Positions 1-7,164 of a stretch of DNA of 27,062 bases are shown one piece after another. Origin of the DNA: Rhizobium sp. (GTDB lineage: Bacteria > Pseudomonadota > Alphaproteobacteria > Rhizobiales > Rhizobiaceae); assembly GCA_003527225.1 (NCBI GenBank), contig DPXQ01000051.1, positions 2,108-29,169 of the forward strand. The letters are read 5' to 3'. Position numbers and translations under genes: made by a program. Numbering within the stretch: position 1 is the stretch's first letter; the number at the start of each line of letters is the position of its first letter. Under the pieces are notes generated by a model. The model ran no database searches. It had not been told where the DNA came from and saw only the letters and a program-made list of their open reading frames with translations.

Positions 1-62
1 TCTTGTTTGCGATCGCTACCGACACGATCTGATCAGGCATAGCTTGGAGAGAGGACCGGCTG

Positions 63-293
63 ATGGGGGGAACCTATTTTGATGACGAGCAGGAGATAGG
101 CCCACAGGGTTTGGCATTGCTACGCAAGGTGCTCGCGGACCTGTTTCGAGATCAATCTGGCGACTCGAATGCGGATCAAGAGCTTAGCTTGGCAAAGGAG
201 CTGGTCGCCCTTTTCAAGTCGGGCTTTCGAAGCGAGGAAGAGCTGAAAGCAATGGCCAGGGGCATGACAATCGAGAGCCATCAGCATGATTGA
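63..293 (+). CDS. Small conserved hypothetical protein (76 aa)
   Basis: Intact short gene preceded by a purine-rich ribosome site (GAGAGGA) about 6 bases before the ATG. I do not recognise a named family. The C-terminal half has an LAKELVALFKSGFRSEEELK stretch, which resembles the LINLYQSGIR end of the truncated protein that follows, so the two are probably paralogues from a family of small acidic proteins. No signal peptide or membrane segment is visible, and the protein looks helical and cytoplasmic. The base composition here is lower in G+C than in the catabolic genes downstream. Confidence 0.6.
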   Translation: MGGTYFDDEQEIGPQGLALLRKVLADLFRDQSGDSNADQELSLAKELVALFKSGFRSEEELKAMARGMTIESHQHD

Positions 294-338
294 AAACAAA
301 GGACTTGATGGGAGCGCAGGAGCTACTATTTCCCGCTC

Positions 339-505
339 ATGATCCACGAGGTTGCCAAAAAACTCAATTCAGTTCTTACACCTGAAGATCTGGCATTGCT
401 GGACACGGCCTTTGCGCGTGTGTGCGAACTGCGCGGCGTCTCTCAAACATCGCCGCCGGCGCAGGAAAGCGCTAAAGTTCTGATAAACCTATATCAGAGC
501 GGAAT
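339..505 (+). pseudogene. Truncated paralogue of the preceding small hypothetical gene
   Basis: The frame opens at an ATG and encodes about 56 residues ending in LINLYQSGIR, matching the pattern of the intact neighbour (hydrophobic helix, then LYxSGxR). The frame then runs into insertion-sequence DNA around base 503-508, and all later residues in the open frame (to 1061) belong to another gene read in the wrong frame. The expected acidic ELKAM-like end is missing. No clear ribosome site lies close to the start. Confidence 0.5.
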
Positions 506-735
506 TCGACCACGGTTCGCGGCCACTCGCAGGCGGCGGGCGCTAAAGGGGGACTTATCAGGAGGCTTTTGGTCGATCACGCGGCGGCTTTACGACGAAA
601 AGCCACGCCCGAGCAGACGGTCAAGGACGCCCTCTGGGCTTCGTCCTGACAGGCGGCGAAGCTTCGGACTACAACGCCGTTCCCGATCTGCTGGCGATAC
701 CGGTCGGCAAACCGAGACTGTTCCTTGCCGACAGC
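506..735 (+). pseudogene. Internal fragment of an IS5-family transposase (frameshifted)
   Basis: Frame 2 from 506 reads STTVRGHSQAAGAKGG and frame 1 from about 549 reads on as TYQEAFGRSRGGFTTK, then GRPLGFVLTGGEASDY and a stretch ending LFLAD. This is the known order of motifs in the catalytic core of IS5/IS1182-like DDE transposases, whose usual text is MDST.VR.H..AAGAKGG, GRSRGGFTTK, LTGGEASDY, LLADKGYD. The frame change lies in a run of five G at about 548-552 where six are needed, so one base has been lost. Both gene ends and both terminal repeats of the element are absent. Confidence 0.8.
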
Positions 736-1029
736 CGCCGGTTTCTGGAGGCGCCCGATGCGCGTGCCAGCATCGACCAGTGGGCCGGTCTGCTCGGCGT
801 CAGCCGTCGCTCGTTCAGTCGCTGGTTCCGCGTGGAGACGGGCGTGAGCTTCGGTACCTGGCGGCAGCAGGCATGCATCCTCGCGGCACTGCCTCGCTTG
901 GCGCGGGGCGAGCCGGTCACCAATGTCGCGCTCGACGTCGGCTACGAGAACATTTCCGCTTTCACGACGATGTTCCGGCGCATGCTCGGCAGTTCTCCGA
1001 GTGCCTATCTCAAGTCGCGTTCTGCGTGA
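736..1029 (+). pseudogene. C-terminal remnant of an AraC-family regulator
   Basis: The reading frame continues directly from the transposase fragment into an AraC DNA-binding domain. The first helix-turn-helix is at QWAGLLGVSRRSFSRWFR, followed by a linker, then VTNVALDVGYENISAFTTMF and RRMLGSSPSAYL, the hallmark second helix-turn-helix and signature. The sensor domain and the original start are missing. An internal ATG at 832 exists but would give only 65 residues. This is a relic fused in frame to insertion-sequence residue. Confidence 0.75.
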
Positions 1030-1088
1030 GAAGCAGCCGGGGGCGTAGTTCCGTCTGGTAACTCAATGGTACGACCGGCCGATCGCCC

Positions 1089-1931
1089 TTAACGGGACAA
1101 CCAGTCCGACGCGCCCTGACGGTAGAGCCGCGGGGAGACGGCGGTATGGTTGCGGAAAAAGCGGCTGAAGTGGGCGGGGTCGGAGAACCCCAGGCTGCTC
1201 GCGGCGGCGCTCAGGGAATCCTGGGTATCGATGGTCAGGCGGATCGCCTGTTCCAGGCGCACCACGTTCTGGAAAAGACCCGGCGACATTCCGGTGCAGG
1301 CCTTGAACTGCCGGAAGAAGTTCGCCCGGCTCATTCCCATGTCGGCAATCATGTATTCGATGGTTTCGAAGTCGCCGCTGTTGTGCTGCAGATATTTGAC
1401 GGCCTTGCGGATGCGCCAGTCGACAAGGTGCAGGCGGCCGGATGGGGCGGCGGTGCCGGTTCCCGGCGACGGCTGGTGAAGAACGGAAAGAACCAGATGG
1501 CTCAACAGATGTTCGATCTCGGCCTTGGAGGGGGCCGCGCCGTTCAGGCAATCGACGATCGCCATAAGGATGCGGTAGGTGGCGCGGGAGACATGGCCCG
1601 AACTGGATTTGAAGAAGTGCAGCGGATTGAATTCGCCAAGGTCGGAGCTGAGCGAGGAAAGCCAGTCCGAATCCATGTAGAGCGCGATGATCTGGGTCGG
1701 GGGCTGGCCGGGCTTGTAGACGAATTCGTGCTTGCGCCAGGCATCGACCAGTACGACGGAATCATCCGTCAGCGGGATCGGCACGTCATCGACGATGAAA
1801 TTGGTGTCTGCGCCGCCCACTTTGAACAGCATGTGGCAATGGGGGTGGGCATGGCGCACGAGGCCGTGCCCCAGTTCAACGAGAGCAACCCGGCCAAAAC
1901 CACCCAACATGACACGTACAGCTGCCGTCAT
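1089..1931 (-). CDS. AraC-family transcriptional regulator (cupin sensor domain)
   Basis: 280 aa, a full-length AraC protein. Residues 1-130 form a cupin-like sensor domain (HGLVRHAHPHCHMLFKVGG). Residues about 180-275 carry the two helix-turn-helix motifs (IEYMIADMGMSRANFFRQFK, then AAASSLGFSDPAHFSRFFRN and VSPRLYR). No ribosome site precedes the ATG. A TATAGT element on the same strand (1938-1943) sits exactly where a leaderless transcript would begin at this ATG. A start at Met8 is also possible. It is divergent from the IclR gene at 2063, so both may share control from the 1932-2062 gap. Ligand unknown. Confidence 0.85.
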   Translation of the reverse strand: MTAAVRVMLGGFGRVALVELGHGLVRHAHPHCHMLFKVGGADTNFIVDDVPIPLTDDSVVLVDAWRKHEFVYKPGQPPTQIIALYMDSDWLSSLSSDLGEFNPLHFFKSSSGHVSRATYRILMAIVDCLNGAAPSKAEIEHLLSHLVLSVLHQPSPGTGTAAPSGRLHLVDWRIRKAVKYLQHNSGDFETIEYMIADMGMSRANFFRQFKACTGMSPGLFQNVVRLEQAIRLTIDTQDSLSAAASSLGFSDPAHFSRFFRNHTAVSPRLYRQGASDWLSR

Positions 1932-1998
1932 GATCGCACTATAACAAAGTCCCTGGTTTGAAAAAGAGGGGAACGAAGTCCCGCCGGCAAGAGGTGAA

Positions 1999-2029
1999 TT
2001 GACTCGCCGCAGGTGTGAAGCGATACGAT
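1999..2029 (+). promoter_or_regulatory. Candidate promoter of the first IclR gene
   Basis: TTGACT at 1999-2004 is followed after 19 bases by TACGAT at 2024-2029 (or after 17 bases by GATACG). Transcription would then begin near 2035. This favours the downstream TTG start at 2063 over the GTG at 2015. An imperfect dyad with arms CCACTCG and CGAGAGTGG at about 2032-2052 lies just after it and could be a binding site for the product or for AraC. Seen by eye only. Confidence 0.35.
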
Positions 2030-2062
2030 AGCCACTCGGAAAACGAGAGTGGGAGAAGCCAG

Positions 2063-2848
2063 TTGGCTGAAGACGAGTCCCTGCGACAGAAGCTGGTTCC
2101 TGCCGTGGAGCGCGCGTCGATCATTCTCGACATGGTGGCGGTTTCGAAGCGCTATCCGACCGTCTCTGACCTTGCGCGCGAAACCGCGCTTCCCAAGAGC
2201 ACGGTTCACGGGCTCTGCACGACCCTGGTCCAACTCGGCCTCCTGATCCGCAGGCCGGACCAGACCTTCGTGCTCGGGCCGCATCTCCTCAAATGGTCCA
2301 ACGCTTTCGAGCGCCAGACGGACATCGCCGCGGAGTTTGCCGCGCTCTGGGACCAGTCGGAAGAGATCGCCGACTCCGTCGTTTCCTTGTGCATTCTCGA
2401 CGAGACCGACGTGGTGTTCATCGCCTCGCGGCAGGCCAATGCCCTCGAGCGCTTCACGGTCAGGCCCGGCATGCGTCTGCCGGCGGCCTTTTGCGCGGCT
2501 GGCAAGGCGATCATGGCGCGTTGGCCGGACCATGAGATCCACCGGGTGTTCAAGACCCGCTTTCCCGAGGCGCTGACCGAGCGATCGGTTGGCGGTGTCG
2601 CCGAGCTTCTGGAGGAGATCCGGCAGATCCGGGCGGACGGCTCCGCCATCGACGTCGGGCAATGCCAGCGGGGTGTCACCAATTTTTCCGCAGCCGTGGT
2701 CAATTCGCTCAACCGGCCGGTGGCCGCCGTGCTGATCAGCGTCGATTCCGAGGAACTCCCGGAAAAGGCAAGCAAGGCGCTGAGCGCGAATGTGCATGCG
2801 CTTGCAAGCCGGCTTTCGCTCCGCCTGGGCGCCGAAGCGGCCGGCTGA
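2063..2848 (+). CDS. IclR-family transcriptional regulator (paralogue 1)
   Basis: About 261 aa from a TTG start at 2063, which has a GGGAG ribosome site 8-10 bases upstream. A longer GTG start at 2015 has none and overlaps a candidate promoter. The winged helix (VPAVERASIILDMV to LLIRRPDQTFVLG) is followed by the IclR effector domain with VRPGMRLPAAFCAAGKA and the C-terminal GVTNFSAAVVNSLNRPVAAV segment. It is clearly paralogous to the IclR protein encoded at 3910-4749: both share LLIRR.DQTF.LGPH and WSNAF.RQ.D.A.EFAA.WDQ. Proteins of this family usually control catabolic genes in response to a small carboxylate. The likely targets are the hydrolase gene next door and the large operon. Confidence 0.85.
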   Translation: MAEDESLRQKLVPAVERASIILDMVAVSKRYPTVSDLARETALPKSTVHGLCTTLVQLGLLIRRPDQTFVLGPHLLKWSNAFERQTDIAAEFAALWDQSEEIADSVVSLCILDETDVVFIASRQANALERFTVRPGMRLPAAFCAAGKAIMARWPDHEIHRVFKTRFPEALTERSVGGVAELLEEIRQIRADGSAIDVGQCQRGVTNFSAAVVNSLNRPVAAVLISVDSEELPEKASKALSANVHALASRLSLRLGAEAAG

Positions 2849-2897
2849 GCCATATCCCCGGGGTTCCCGCGAGCGGCCGATACGGGCCTTGCCCTGT

Positions 2898-3767
2898 TCA
2901 GATCGTTGCATGCGCCACCACGCGCTCGTCCCGACCGAGAACCCTGGGTTCCGCCAGATGCCCGCAGATCAGGTCGAGCACCACTTCGGTACTGTCGTGC
3001 TGCGGATAATGCCCGTCATGCTGAAGGATGACCCATTTCATCGGCCCCTGCACGCGCGCCGAAATGGCATCCATCTGCGCGGGTGCACCGCAATCGTCCT
3101 TCAGTCCCTGGATCAGCAATAGCGGCGCGTCGAGCTTCTGGATGCGGCCGAGCACGCGATCCAGGTCGGCCGCCAGGGCAAGTCTTGCCGATGACCAGCA
3201 CGCAGCGGCAAGCTTGGGGTCCAGATGGCTGGCGCCGAGCTTGTCGATCTCTGGGGCGCATTCCTGCTCTGAAGGGACTTCCCCGCGCGCGCCAAAGTCC
3301 GGCTCGTTCGCATGCACCTGCGGCGAGATGGCGACGATGCGGTCCACCAGCCAGGGATGCGCGCAGGCAAAAAGCATGGCGACGGCGACGCCGTCGCTGT
3401 GGGCGACGAGATCGGCCTTGATCACTCCCAAGGCACGCATGATAGCGGGCAGGGCAAGGCAGGCCTCAAACGACAGATAATCGGCATTCTCGGCTGCATC
3501 GGCTGCAGGGCTGTTTCCCCGGCCCGGCCGCGAATAGGCGATGATCCGCCGCCCGGGAAACCGAGCCTCCAGGCCTTCGGCGATCTCCTGGAAGGATTCC
3601 ACGCTTCCGAGGCCATGCGTTATCAGTATGATCGCCTGTGCCTGGCTCTTGCCGATATCAAGGATATCCACCACGCCCGCATCGGTAGACACGAGATGCC
3701 GGCGCGAGGCCGCAACCTTCGTCATGCGTGCGGCATTCGCACTCTTGTCCTGTCTGAAATACAGCAT
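2898..3767 (-). CDS. Alpha/beta-fold hydrolase (MhpC-like)
   Basis: 289 aa from the ATG at 3767, which has GGGAGGGG about 5 bases upstream. A longer frame to 3839 lacks this support. The oxyanion HG pair is in ITHGLGS (residues 49-55), the nucleophile elbow is AHSDG with Ser124 (A in place of the first G), the acid is in GLKDD (Asp224 or 225) and the histidine is in HDGHYP (His253). These make a complete Ser-Asp-His set for ester, lactone or C-C hydrolysis in the cytoplasm. It lies between two IclR genes, convergent with the first and downstream of the second on the same strand, so it is probably co-transcribed with the second regulator. Substrate unknown. Confidence 0.85.
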   Translation of the reverse strand: MLYFRQDKSANAARMTKVAASRRHLVSTDAGVVDILDIGKSQAQAIILITHGLGSVESFQEIAEGLEARFPGRRIIAYSRPGRGNSPAADAAENADYLSFEACLALPAIMRALGVIKADLVAHSDGVAVAMLFACAHPWLVDRIVAISPQVHANEPDFGARGEVPSEQECAPEIDKLGASHLDPKLAAACWSSARLALAADLDRVLGRIQKLDAPLLLIQGLKDDCGAPAQMDAISARVQGPMKWVILQHDGHYPQHDSTEVVLDLICGHLAEPRVLGRDERVVAHATI

Positions 3768-3909
3768 CGATCCCCTCCCAAGGCCAGGCTCGCGCTTTCC
3801 TCGCATGGACCTCGCGCCAACCCGCTGGGATGATGGCATTGTCGGCTGTTCCTGATAAGGCCTCGGACCCCCTGGAACTTGCCCAAAAATCTCATTTTTA
3901 TGATTGTCG

Positions 3910-4749
3910 TCAGCGGGCCGGAGTGACTGCTTCGCCGGACTCGGAAACGTCGGCCCCCATGCGGTGGGACAGGCGGCTCGCCATCCGCAGCACGTTTGCG
4001 ATGATCGAGGTGCGGTCGCCGATGGCCTCGGCGTCCATGGACAGGCTCACCGCGATGCCGGCGATCGGCCGGTTGCGCGAATCCAGCACCGTGGCGCCGA
4101 AACAGACCATGCCCTCGGCGACCTGTTCCTCGTCGCAGCTGTAGCCATCGCGCCGCACGTCCCGCAGTTCAAGCAGCAGGTCGTCAACGGACCGCACGCT
4201 GCGGCTCGTCCTCGCCTCAGGGATGCCCTGAACGAAGAGCCGGCGAATTTCGTAGTCGCTCAGATGGCTGAGAAAGGCCTTTCCGGTTGCGGTGAAGGCC
4301 GCAGGCAGTCGCATGCCGACGCGAAATTCCATGGACGGACGGATGCCCTTGGAGTTGCGAGCCGCGATATAGACGACCTCGGTCCCGTCCTGGACGGTGA
4401 GCGTGATCGTCGCGCCCGGAAGCTCGGTTTCCTGGTCCCAGATGGCGGCGAACTCCGTCGCCACGTCGGATTGTCTCGTGAACGCATTCGACCAGCGCAT
4501 GACGTGGGGGCCGAGCTGGAACGTCTGATCGGTGCGCCGGATCAAGAGCTCTAGATCAACCAGCGTGTGGCACAGGGCATGGACGCTGGAACGGGCGATC
4601 CTCAGTTCGCGGGAGAGGTCCGAAAGGCTGAGGAAGCCCTTGGATCGCGCCACGAGATCGAGAATGCGAGCGCCTCGTTCCAGCGCGGGCGACTGCAGCG
4701 GCTTGTGGTCGTCGGGGGCCATGAAGAGATCCGCAAATTCGATAATCAT
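3910..4749 (-). CDS. IclR-family transcriptional regulator (paralogue 2)
   Basis: 279 aa from ATG 4749; ATG 4722 is an alternative and neither has a strong ribosome site. The frame stays open upstream to 4968, but that part would cross the operator and promoter region. The winged helix is at residues about 20-80 (LSDLSRELRIARSSVHALCH) and the effector domain has FRVGMRLPAAFTATGKA and GMVCFGATVLDSRNRPIAGI. It is a diverged paralogue of the IclR protein at 2063-2848. It is divergent from the twelve-gene operon starting at 4895, and a perfect palindrome lies in between, so it is the most likely local regulator of that operon and of itself. Confidence 0.85.
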   Translation of the reverse strand: MIIEFADLFMAPDDHKPLQSPALERGARILDLVARSKGFLSLSDLSRELRIARSSVHALCHTLVDLELLIRRTDQTFQLGPHVMRWSNAFTRQSDVATEFAAIWDQETELPGATITLTVQDGTEVVYIAARNSKGIRPSMEFRVGMRLPAAFTATGKAFLSHLSDYEIRRLFVQGIPEARTSRSVRSVDDLLLELRDVRRDGYSCDEEQVAEGMVCFGATVLDSRNRPIAGIAVSLSMDAEAIGDRTSIIANVLRMASRLSHRMGADVSESGEAVTPAR

Positions 4750-4761
4750 CCATTTTTCTTC

Positions 4762-4790
4762 TTGACATTCGTATAGCCTGCCGACTAGCG
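4762..4790 (+). promoter_or_regulatory. Candidate promoter of the twelve-gene operon
   Basis: CTTGACA (perfect TTGACA at 4762-4767) is followed after 17 bases by CTAGCG (4785-4790), a weak match to the alphaproteobacterial CTATAT-like -10. The palindrome at 4809-4824 would cover the start of the transcript and so could block it when bound. The -10 is poor, so activation or another factor may be needed. Confidence 0.35.
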
Positions 4791-4808
4791 TCCAGTCCAG
4801 TGAAAAAT

Positions 4809-4824
4809 GTTCAGTATATTGAAC
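4809..4824. promoter_or_regulatory. 16-bp palindromic operator, GTTCA-N6-TGAAC
   Basis: GTTCAGTATATTGAAC has perfect 5-bp arms around an AT-rich 6-bp centre. It lies in the 145-bp gap between the IclR gene on the minus strand and the operon on the plus strand. IclR proteins bind palindromes of about this size in divergent control regions. On the minus strand a TTGTCG at 4827-4832 would place the site inside the promoter of the regulator gene, consistent with autoregulation. The identity of the binding protein is inferred. Confidence 0.55.
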
Positions 4825-4894
4825 GACAATCGAAATGCGGGATTGCTTGGTTTGCGTCGGACTGACAAGGCGGACCGCAGTGGGAGGATAAGGC

Positions 4895-5284
4895 ATGGTC
4901 ATGGGCGTGCGCGATTGGGCTGTCCGCTTCGGGGAGGCCTCGGACCGTGACCCGACGATCGGGGCCATGGCACGTTACTTCACGTGCAGCTATCTCTGGG
5001 ACATGGGCACCCAGAAGGTGATCGTCGAGATGCTGGACGGCAAGGTCTATCGCGTCAACACGGAACCGCAGCCGCTCGATTCCTATGATTTTGCCTTGAG
5101 GGCAAGCCCCGCAACGTGGCGCGAATTCGCCAAGCCGGTGCCGGAACCCATGTATCACGGCATCTGGTCCGCCAGCTTCCGCCGTGACCTCAAGATCGAG
5201 GGCAACATCCTCGTGATGATGCAGAACCTGCGCAATTTCACCGTTCAATTCGAGCTGCTTCGCAAGGTCGGCGTGCCGGTCTGA
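4895..5284 (+). CDS. SCP2-like (sterol-carrier fold) domain protein
   Basis: 129 aa. It has a good ribosome site, GGGAGGATAAGG, just before the ATG. The chain consists almost entirely of one domain whose pattern (VIVEMLDGKVYRVNT, then FALRASPATWREF, then FRRDLKIEGNILVMMQNL) resembles the SCP2 fold: strands, a loading helix, and a G..F...IEG...... M.N end that closes a hydrophobic tunnel. No signal peptide. As first gene of the operon it may bind or shuttle a hydrophobic substrate or its CoA ester for the hydrolases that follow. The fold assignment is from pattern alone and should be treated as probable, not certain. Confidence 0.55.
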   Translation: MVMGVRDWAVRFGEASDRDPTIGAMARYFTCSYLWDMGTQKVIVEMLDGKVYRVNTEPQPLDSYDFALRASPATWREFAKPVPEPMYHGIWSASFRRDLKIEGNILVMMQNLRNFTVQFELLRKVGVPV

Positions 5285-5316
5285 CGTCGTCCCCATCAAT
5301 TACAGGAATACCCGGA

Positions 5317-6165
5317 ATGGCCAAGCACTCTCCCGTTATCGGTCGTTACGTCACCATTGATGTGGACGGCTACGAATACAAGGTCTTCTACCTGCGCAAC
5401 GGCACGGGCATACCGCTGGTGTGTCAGCACACGGCCGGTTGCCACAATCATCAATGGCGCGGCCTGCTCGAGGACGAGACCGTCACCGACCGCTACGACG
5501 TGATCGCCTATGATCTGGCCCGGCACGGAAAGTCCGATCCGCCGCTCAATCGCGAGTGGTGGAAGGAAGAGTATACGCTGACCGCCCGCCACTACATGAA
5601 CTTCATCATCGCGTTCTGCGACGCGCTCGAGCTCGACCGCCCCATTTTCATGGGCTCGAGCTTTGGCGGCAATGTCGCCTTGCAGCTGGCGCTCAACCAT
5701 CCCGACAAGTTCCGCGCCGTCATCCCCGTCGAGGCTGCCGAGCACGCGCCGGGCTTCTATCTCGACTGGTGGCGCCATCCGCATGCCAATGCCGCGCAGG
5801 TATGCGCCAGCGGCGTGTGGGACCTGATGGCCCCCCAAAGCCCGGATCGGGATCGGTGGCTGACCTGGCACTACTACACGCAGGGTTCCGAGGCCTTCAA
5901 GGGCGACCTGTTCTTCTACTCGGTCGACCACGACCTTCGCGGCAAGCTCGGCAATATCGATACGAGGCGTTGCCCGGTGATCATGATGACCGGCACCTAC
6001 GACTATCTCACCCCGCCCGAAGCCACCGAGAACACCGCCAGGCAGATTCCGGGAGGGATCTATATCGAGATGGAGGACATCGGCCACTTCCCGATGTCGG
6101 AAAACTATCCGCTCTTCGCAGTCTACTTGAAAGAAGCGCTTCGACTTGTTGAAGCGCGTACCTGA
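5317..6165 (+). CDS. Alpha/beta-fold hydrolase
   Basis: 282 aa. The nucleophile elbow is GSSFGG (Ser115), the acid is Asp229 in TGTYDYLTPP and the base is His257 in IGHFPMSEN, giving a complete triad at the usual spacing. The N-terminal strand order (VFYLRNGTGIPLVCQHTAG) is typical of the fold, and the region between strand 6 and the acid carries an aromatic-rich cap (WWRHPH, WLTWHYY), suggesting a large or hydrophobic substrate. It starts 33 bases after the SCP2-like gene and 27 bases before the lactonase, so the three are translated from one message. Probably an esterase or lactonase acting in the same route. Specificity cannot be told from sequence. Confidence 0.85.
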   Translation: MAKHSPVIGRYVTIDVDGYEYKVFYLRNGTGIPLVCQHTAGCHNHQWRGLLEDETVTDRYDVIAYDLARHGKSDPPLNREWWKEEYTLTARHYMNFIIAFCDALELDRPIFMGSSFGGNVALQLALNHPDKFRAVIPVEAAEHAPGFYLDWWRHPHANAAQVCASGVWDLMAPQSPDRDRWLTWHYYTQGSEAFKGDLFFYSVDHDLRGKLGNIDTRRCPVIMMTGTYDYLTPPEATENTARQIPGGIYIEMEDIGHFPMSENYPLFAVYLKEALRLVEART

Positions 6166-6192
6166 CGCAGATTCGGAAAGTGGATTTTGACC

Positions 6193-7128
6193 ATGAAGAT
6201 CATTGAATTCGACGACAAGGGACGCCGCATCGAGACGGATGCCTCCTCCGCCTCGCAGCAGACCGGCCGTTCCTCGCTGGCGCCGCGCCCCAGTTTCTCC
6301 CCGGCCCCGAAGGACGCGCCGCGCATGCGGCGCAAGTCTTCGGGGATCGAATTGCACATGTTCCAGACGGGAACGCTGAAGACCAAGACCAAATACATCA
6401 AGATGAACCAGGGCGAGGACGATTTCGAGATCCCGGTGCCGTGGTTCCTCATCAAGCACCCGCAGGGGCATGTCGTCATCGACGGCGGCAATGCAGTGGA
6501 AGCGGCCATCGACAAGCGCGGTCACTGGGGCTCGGTCGTCGATGCCTATGATCCGGTCATGGCCGTGTCCGAGAACTGCATCGACCAGTTGAAGATGGTC
6601 AACGTCAATCCGCAGGACGTCCGTTACGTGGTGCAGTCGCATCTGCATCTCGACCATACCGGTGCGATCGGCCGCTTTCCCAAGGCGCAGCACATCGTTC
6701 AGCGCATCGAATACGACTATGCCTTCAAGCCGCACTGGTTTTCCGCCGGAGCCTATATCCGCGCCGATTTCGACCGGCCGGGACTGAACTGGAAGTTCCT
6801 CGGCGGAGAGTTCACCGACAATTTCGACCTGTTCGGTGACGGCACCGTGCGCATGATCTTCACGCCGGGCCACTCGCCGGGTCATCAGTCCTTTCTCATC
6901 ACGCTGCCCGAGAGCGGTCCGATCCTCCTGACGATCGATGCCGCCTATACCGTGGACCACTGGGAAAACCGCGCGCTGCCGGGCCTCGTCGTGTCCTCCG
7001 CGCAGGCCGCCGATTCCGTGGCCAAGCTCAGGCGCATCGCGAACGACACCAACGCCATGGTAGTGACCGGCCACGATCCGGTGACCTGGCCGGGATTTCG
7101 CAAGTCCCCGCAGGATTTCTACGACTGA
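6193..7128 (+). CDS. BlcC/AttM-type metallo-beta-lactamase lactonase with extra N-terminal tail
   Basis: 311 aa from ATG 6193; a TTG two codons earlier is possible. Residues 52-311 follow the Agrobacterium gamma-butyrolactone/acyl-homoserine lactonase BlcC (AttM) closely: IKMNQG, IPVPWFLIKHP, VIDGGNA, RGHWG, the metal motif HLHLDHTG (His150, His152, Asp154, His155), TPGHSPGHQS, LLTIDAAYT.DHWE and VTGHDP. The two-zinc site appears complete, so the enzyme should open a lactone ring. Unlike BlcC it begins with about 50 extra residues: a KIIEFDDKGRRIE motif and a Ser/Pro/Ala-rich linker. A near copy of that motif ends the ABC ATPase of the same operon. Substrate could be a simple butyrolactone, a signal lactone or another cyclic ester. 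Confidence 0.9.
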   Translation: MKIIEFDDKGRRIETDASSASQQTGRSSLAPRPSFSPAPKDAPRMRRKSSGIELHMFQTGTLKTKTKYIKMNQGEDDFEIPVPWFLIKHPQGHVVIDGGNAVEAAIDKRGHWGSVVDAYDPVMAVSENCIDQLKMVNVNPQDVRYVVQSHLHLDHTGAIGRFPKAQHIVQRIEYDYAFKPHWFSAGAYIRADFDRPGLNWKFLGGEFTDNFDLFGDGTVRMIFTPGHSPGHQSFLITLPESGPILLTIDAAYTVDHWENRALPGLVVSSAQAADSVAKLRRIANDTNAMVVTGHDPVTWPGFRKSPQDFYD

Positions 7129-7164
7129 ACGCATGACTGCACTGCAACTAGGAGGAGAGTTGGA

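Noticed and set aside
339..1061. Single 240-aa open frame on the plus strand
   Set aside because: It joins a truncated hypothetical gene to insertion-sequence and AraC DNA read in wrong frames; the true frames of those parts are recognisable elsewhere.
4722..4749. MIIEF at the start of the second IclR protein as a third copy of the lactonase/ATPase motif
   Set aside because: Only four residues match and the following residues (ADLFMAPDD) do not continue the pattern, so it is best taken as chance.
5296..7134. 612-aa open frame antisense to the hydrolase and lactonase genes
   Set aside because: A high-GC shadow: the plus strand has two enzymes with full active sites and ribosome sites, while the antisense protein shows no domain.
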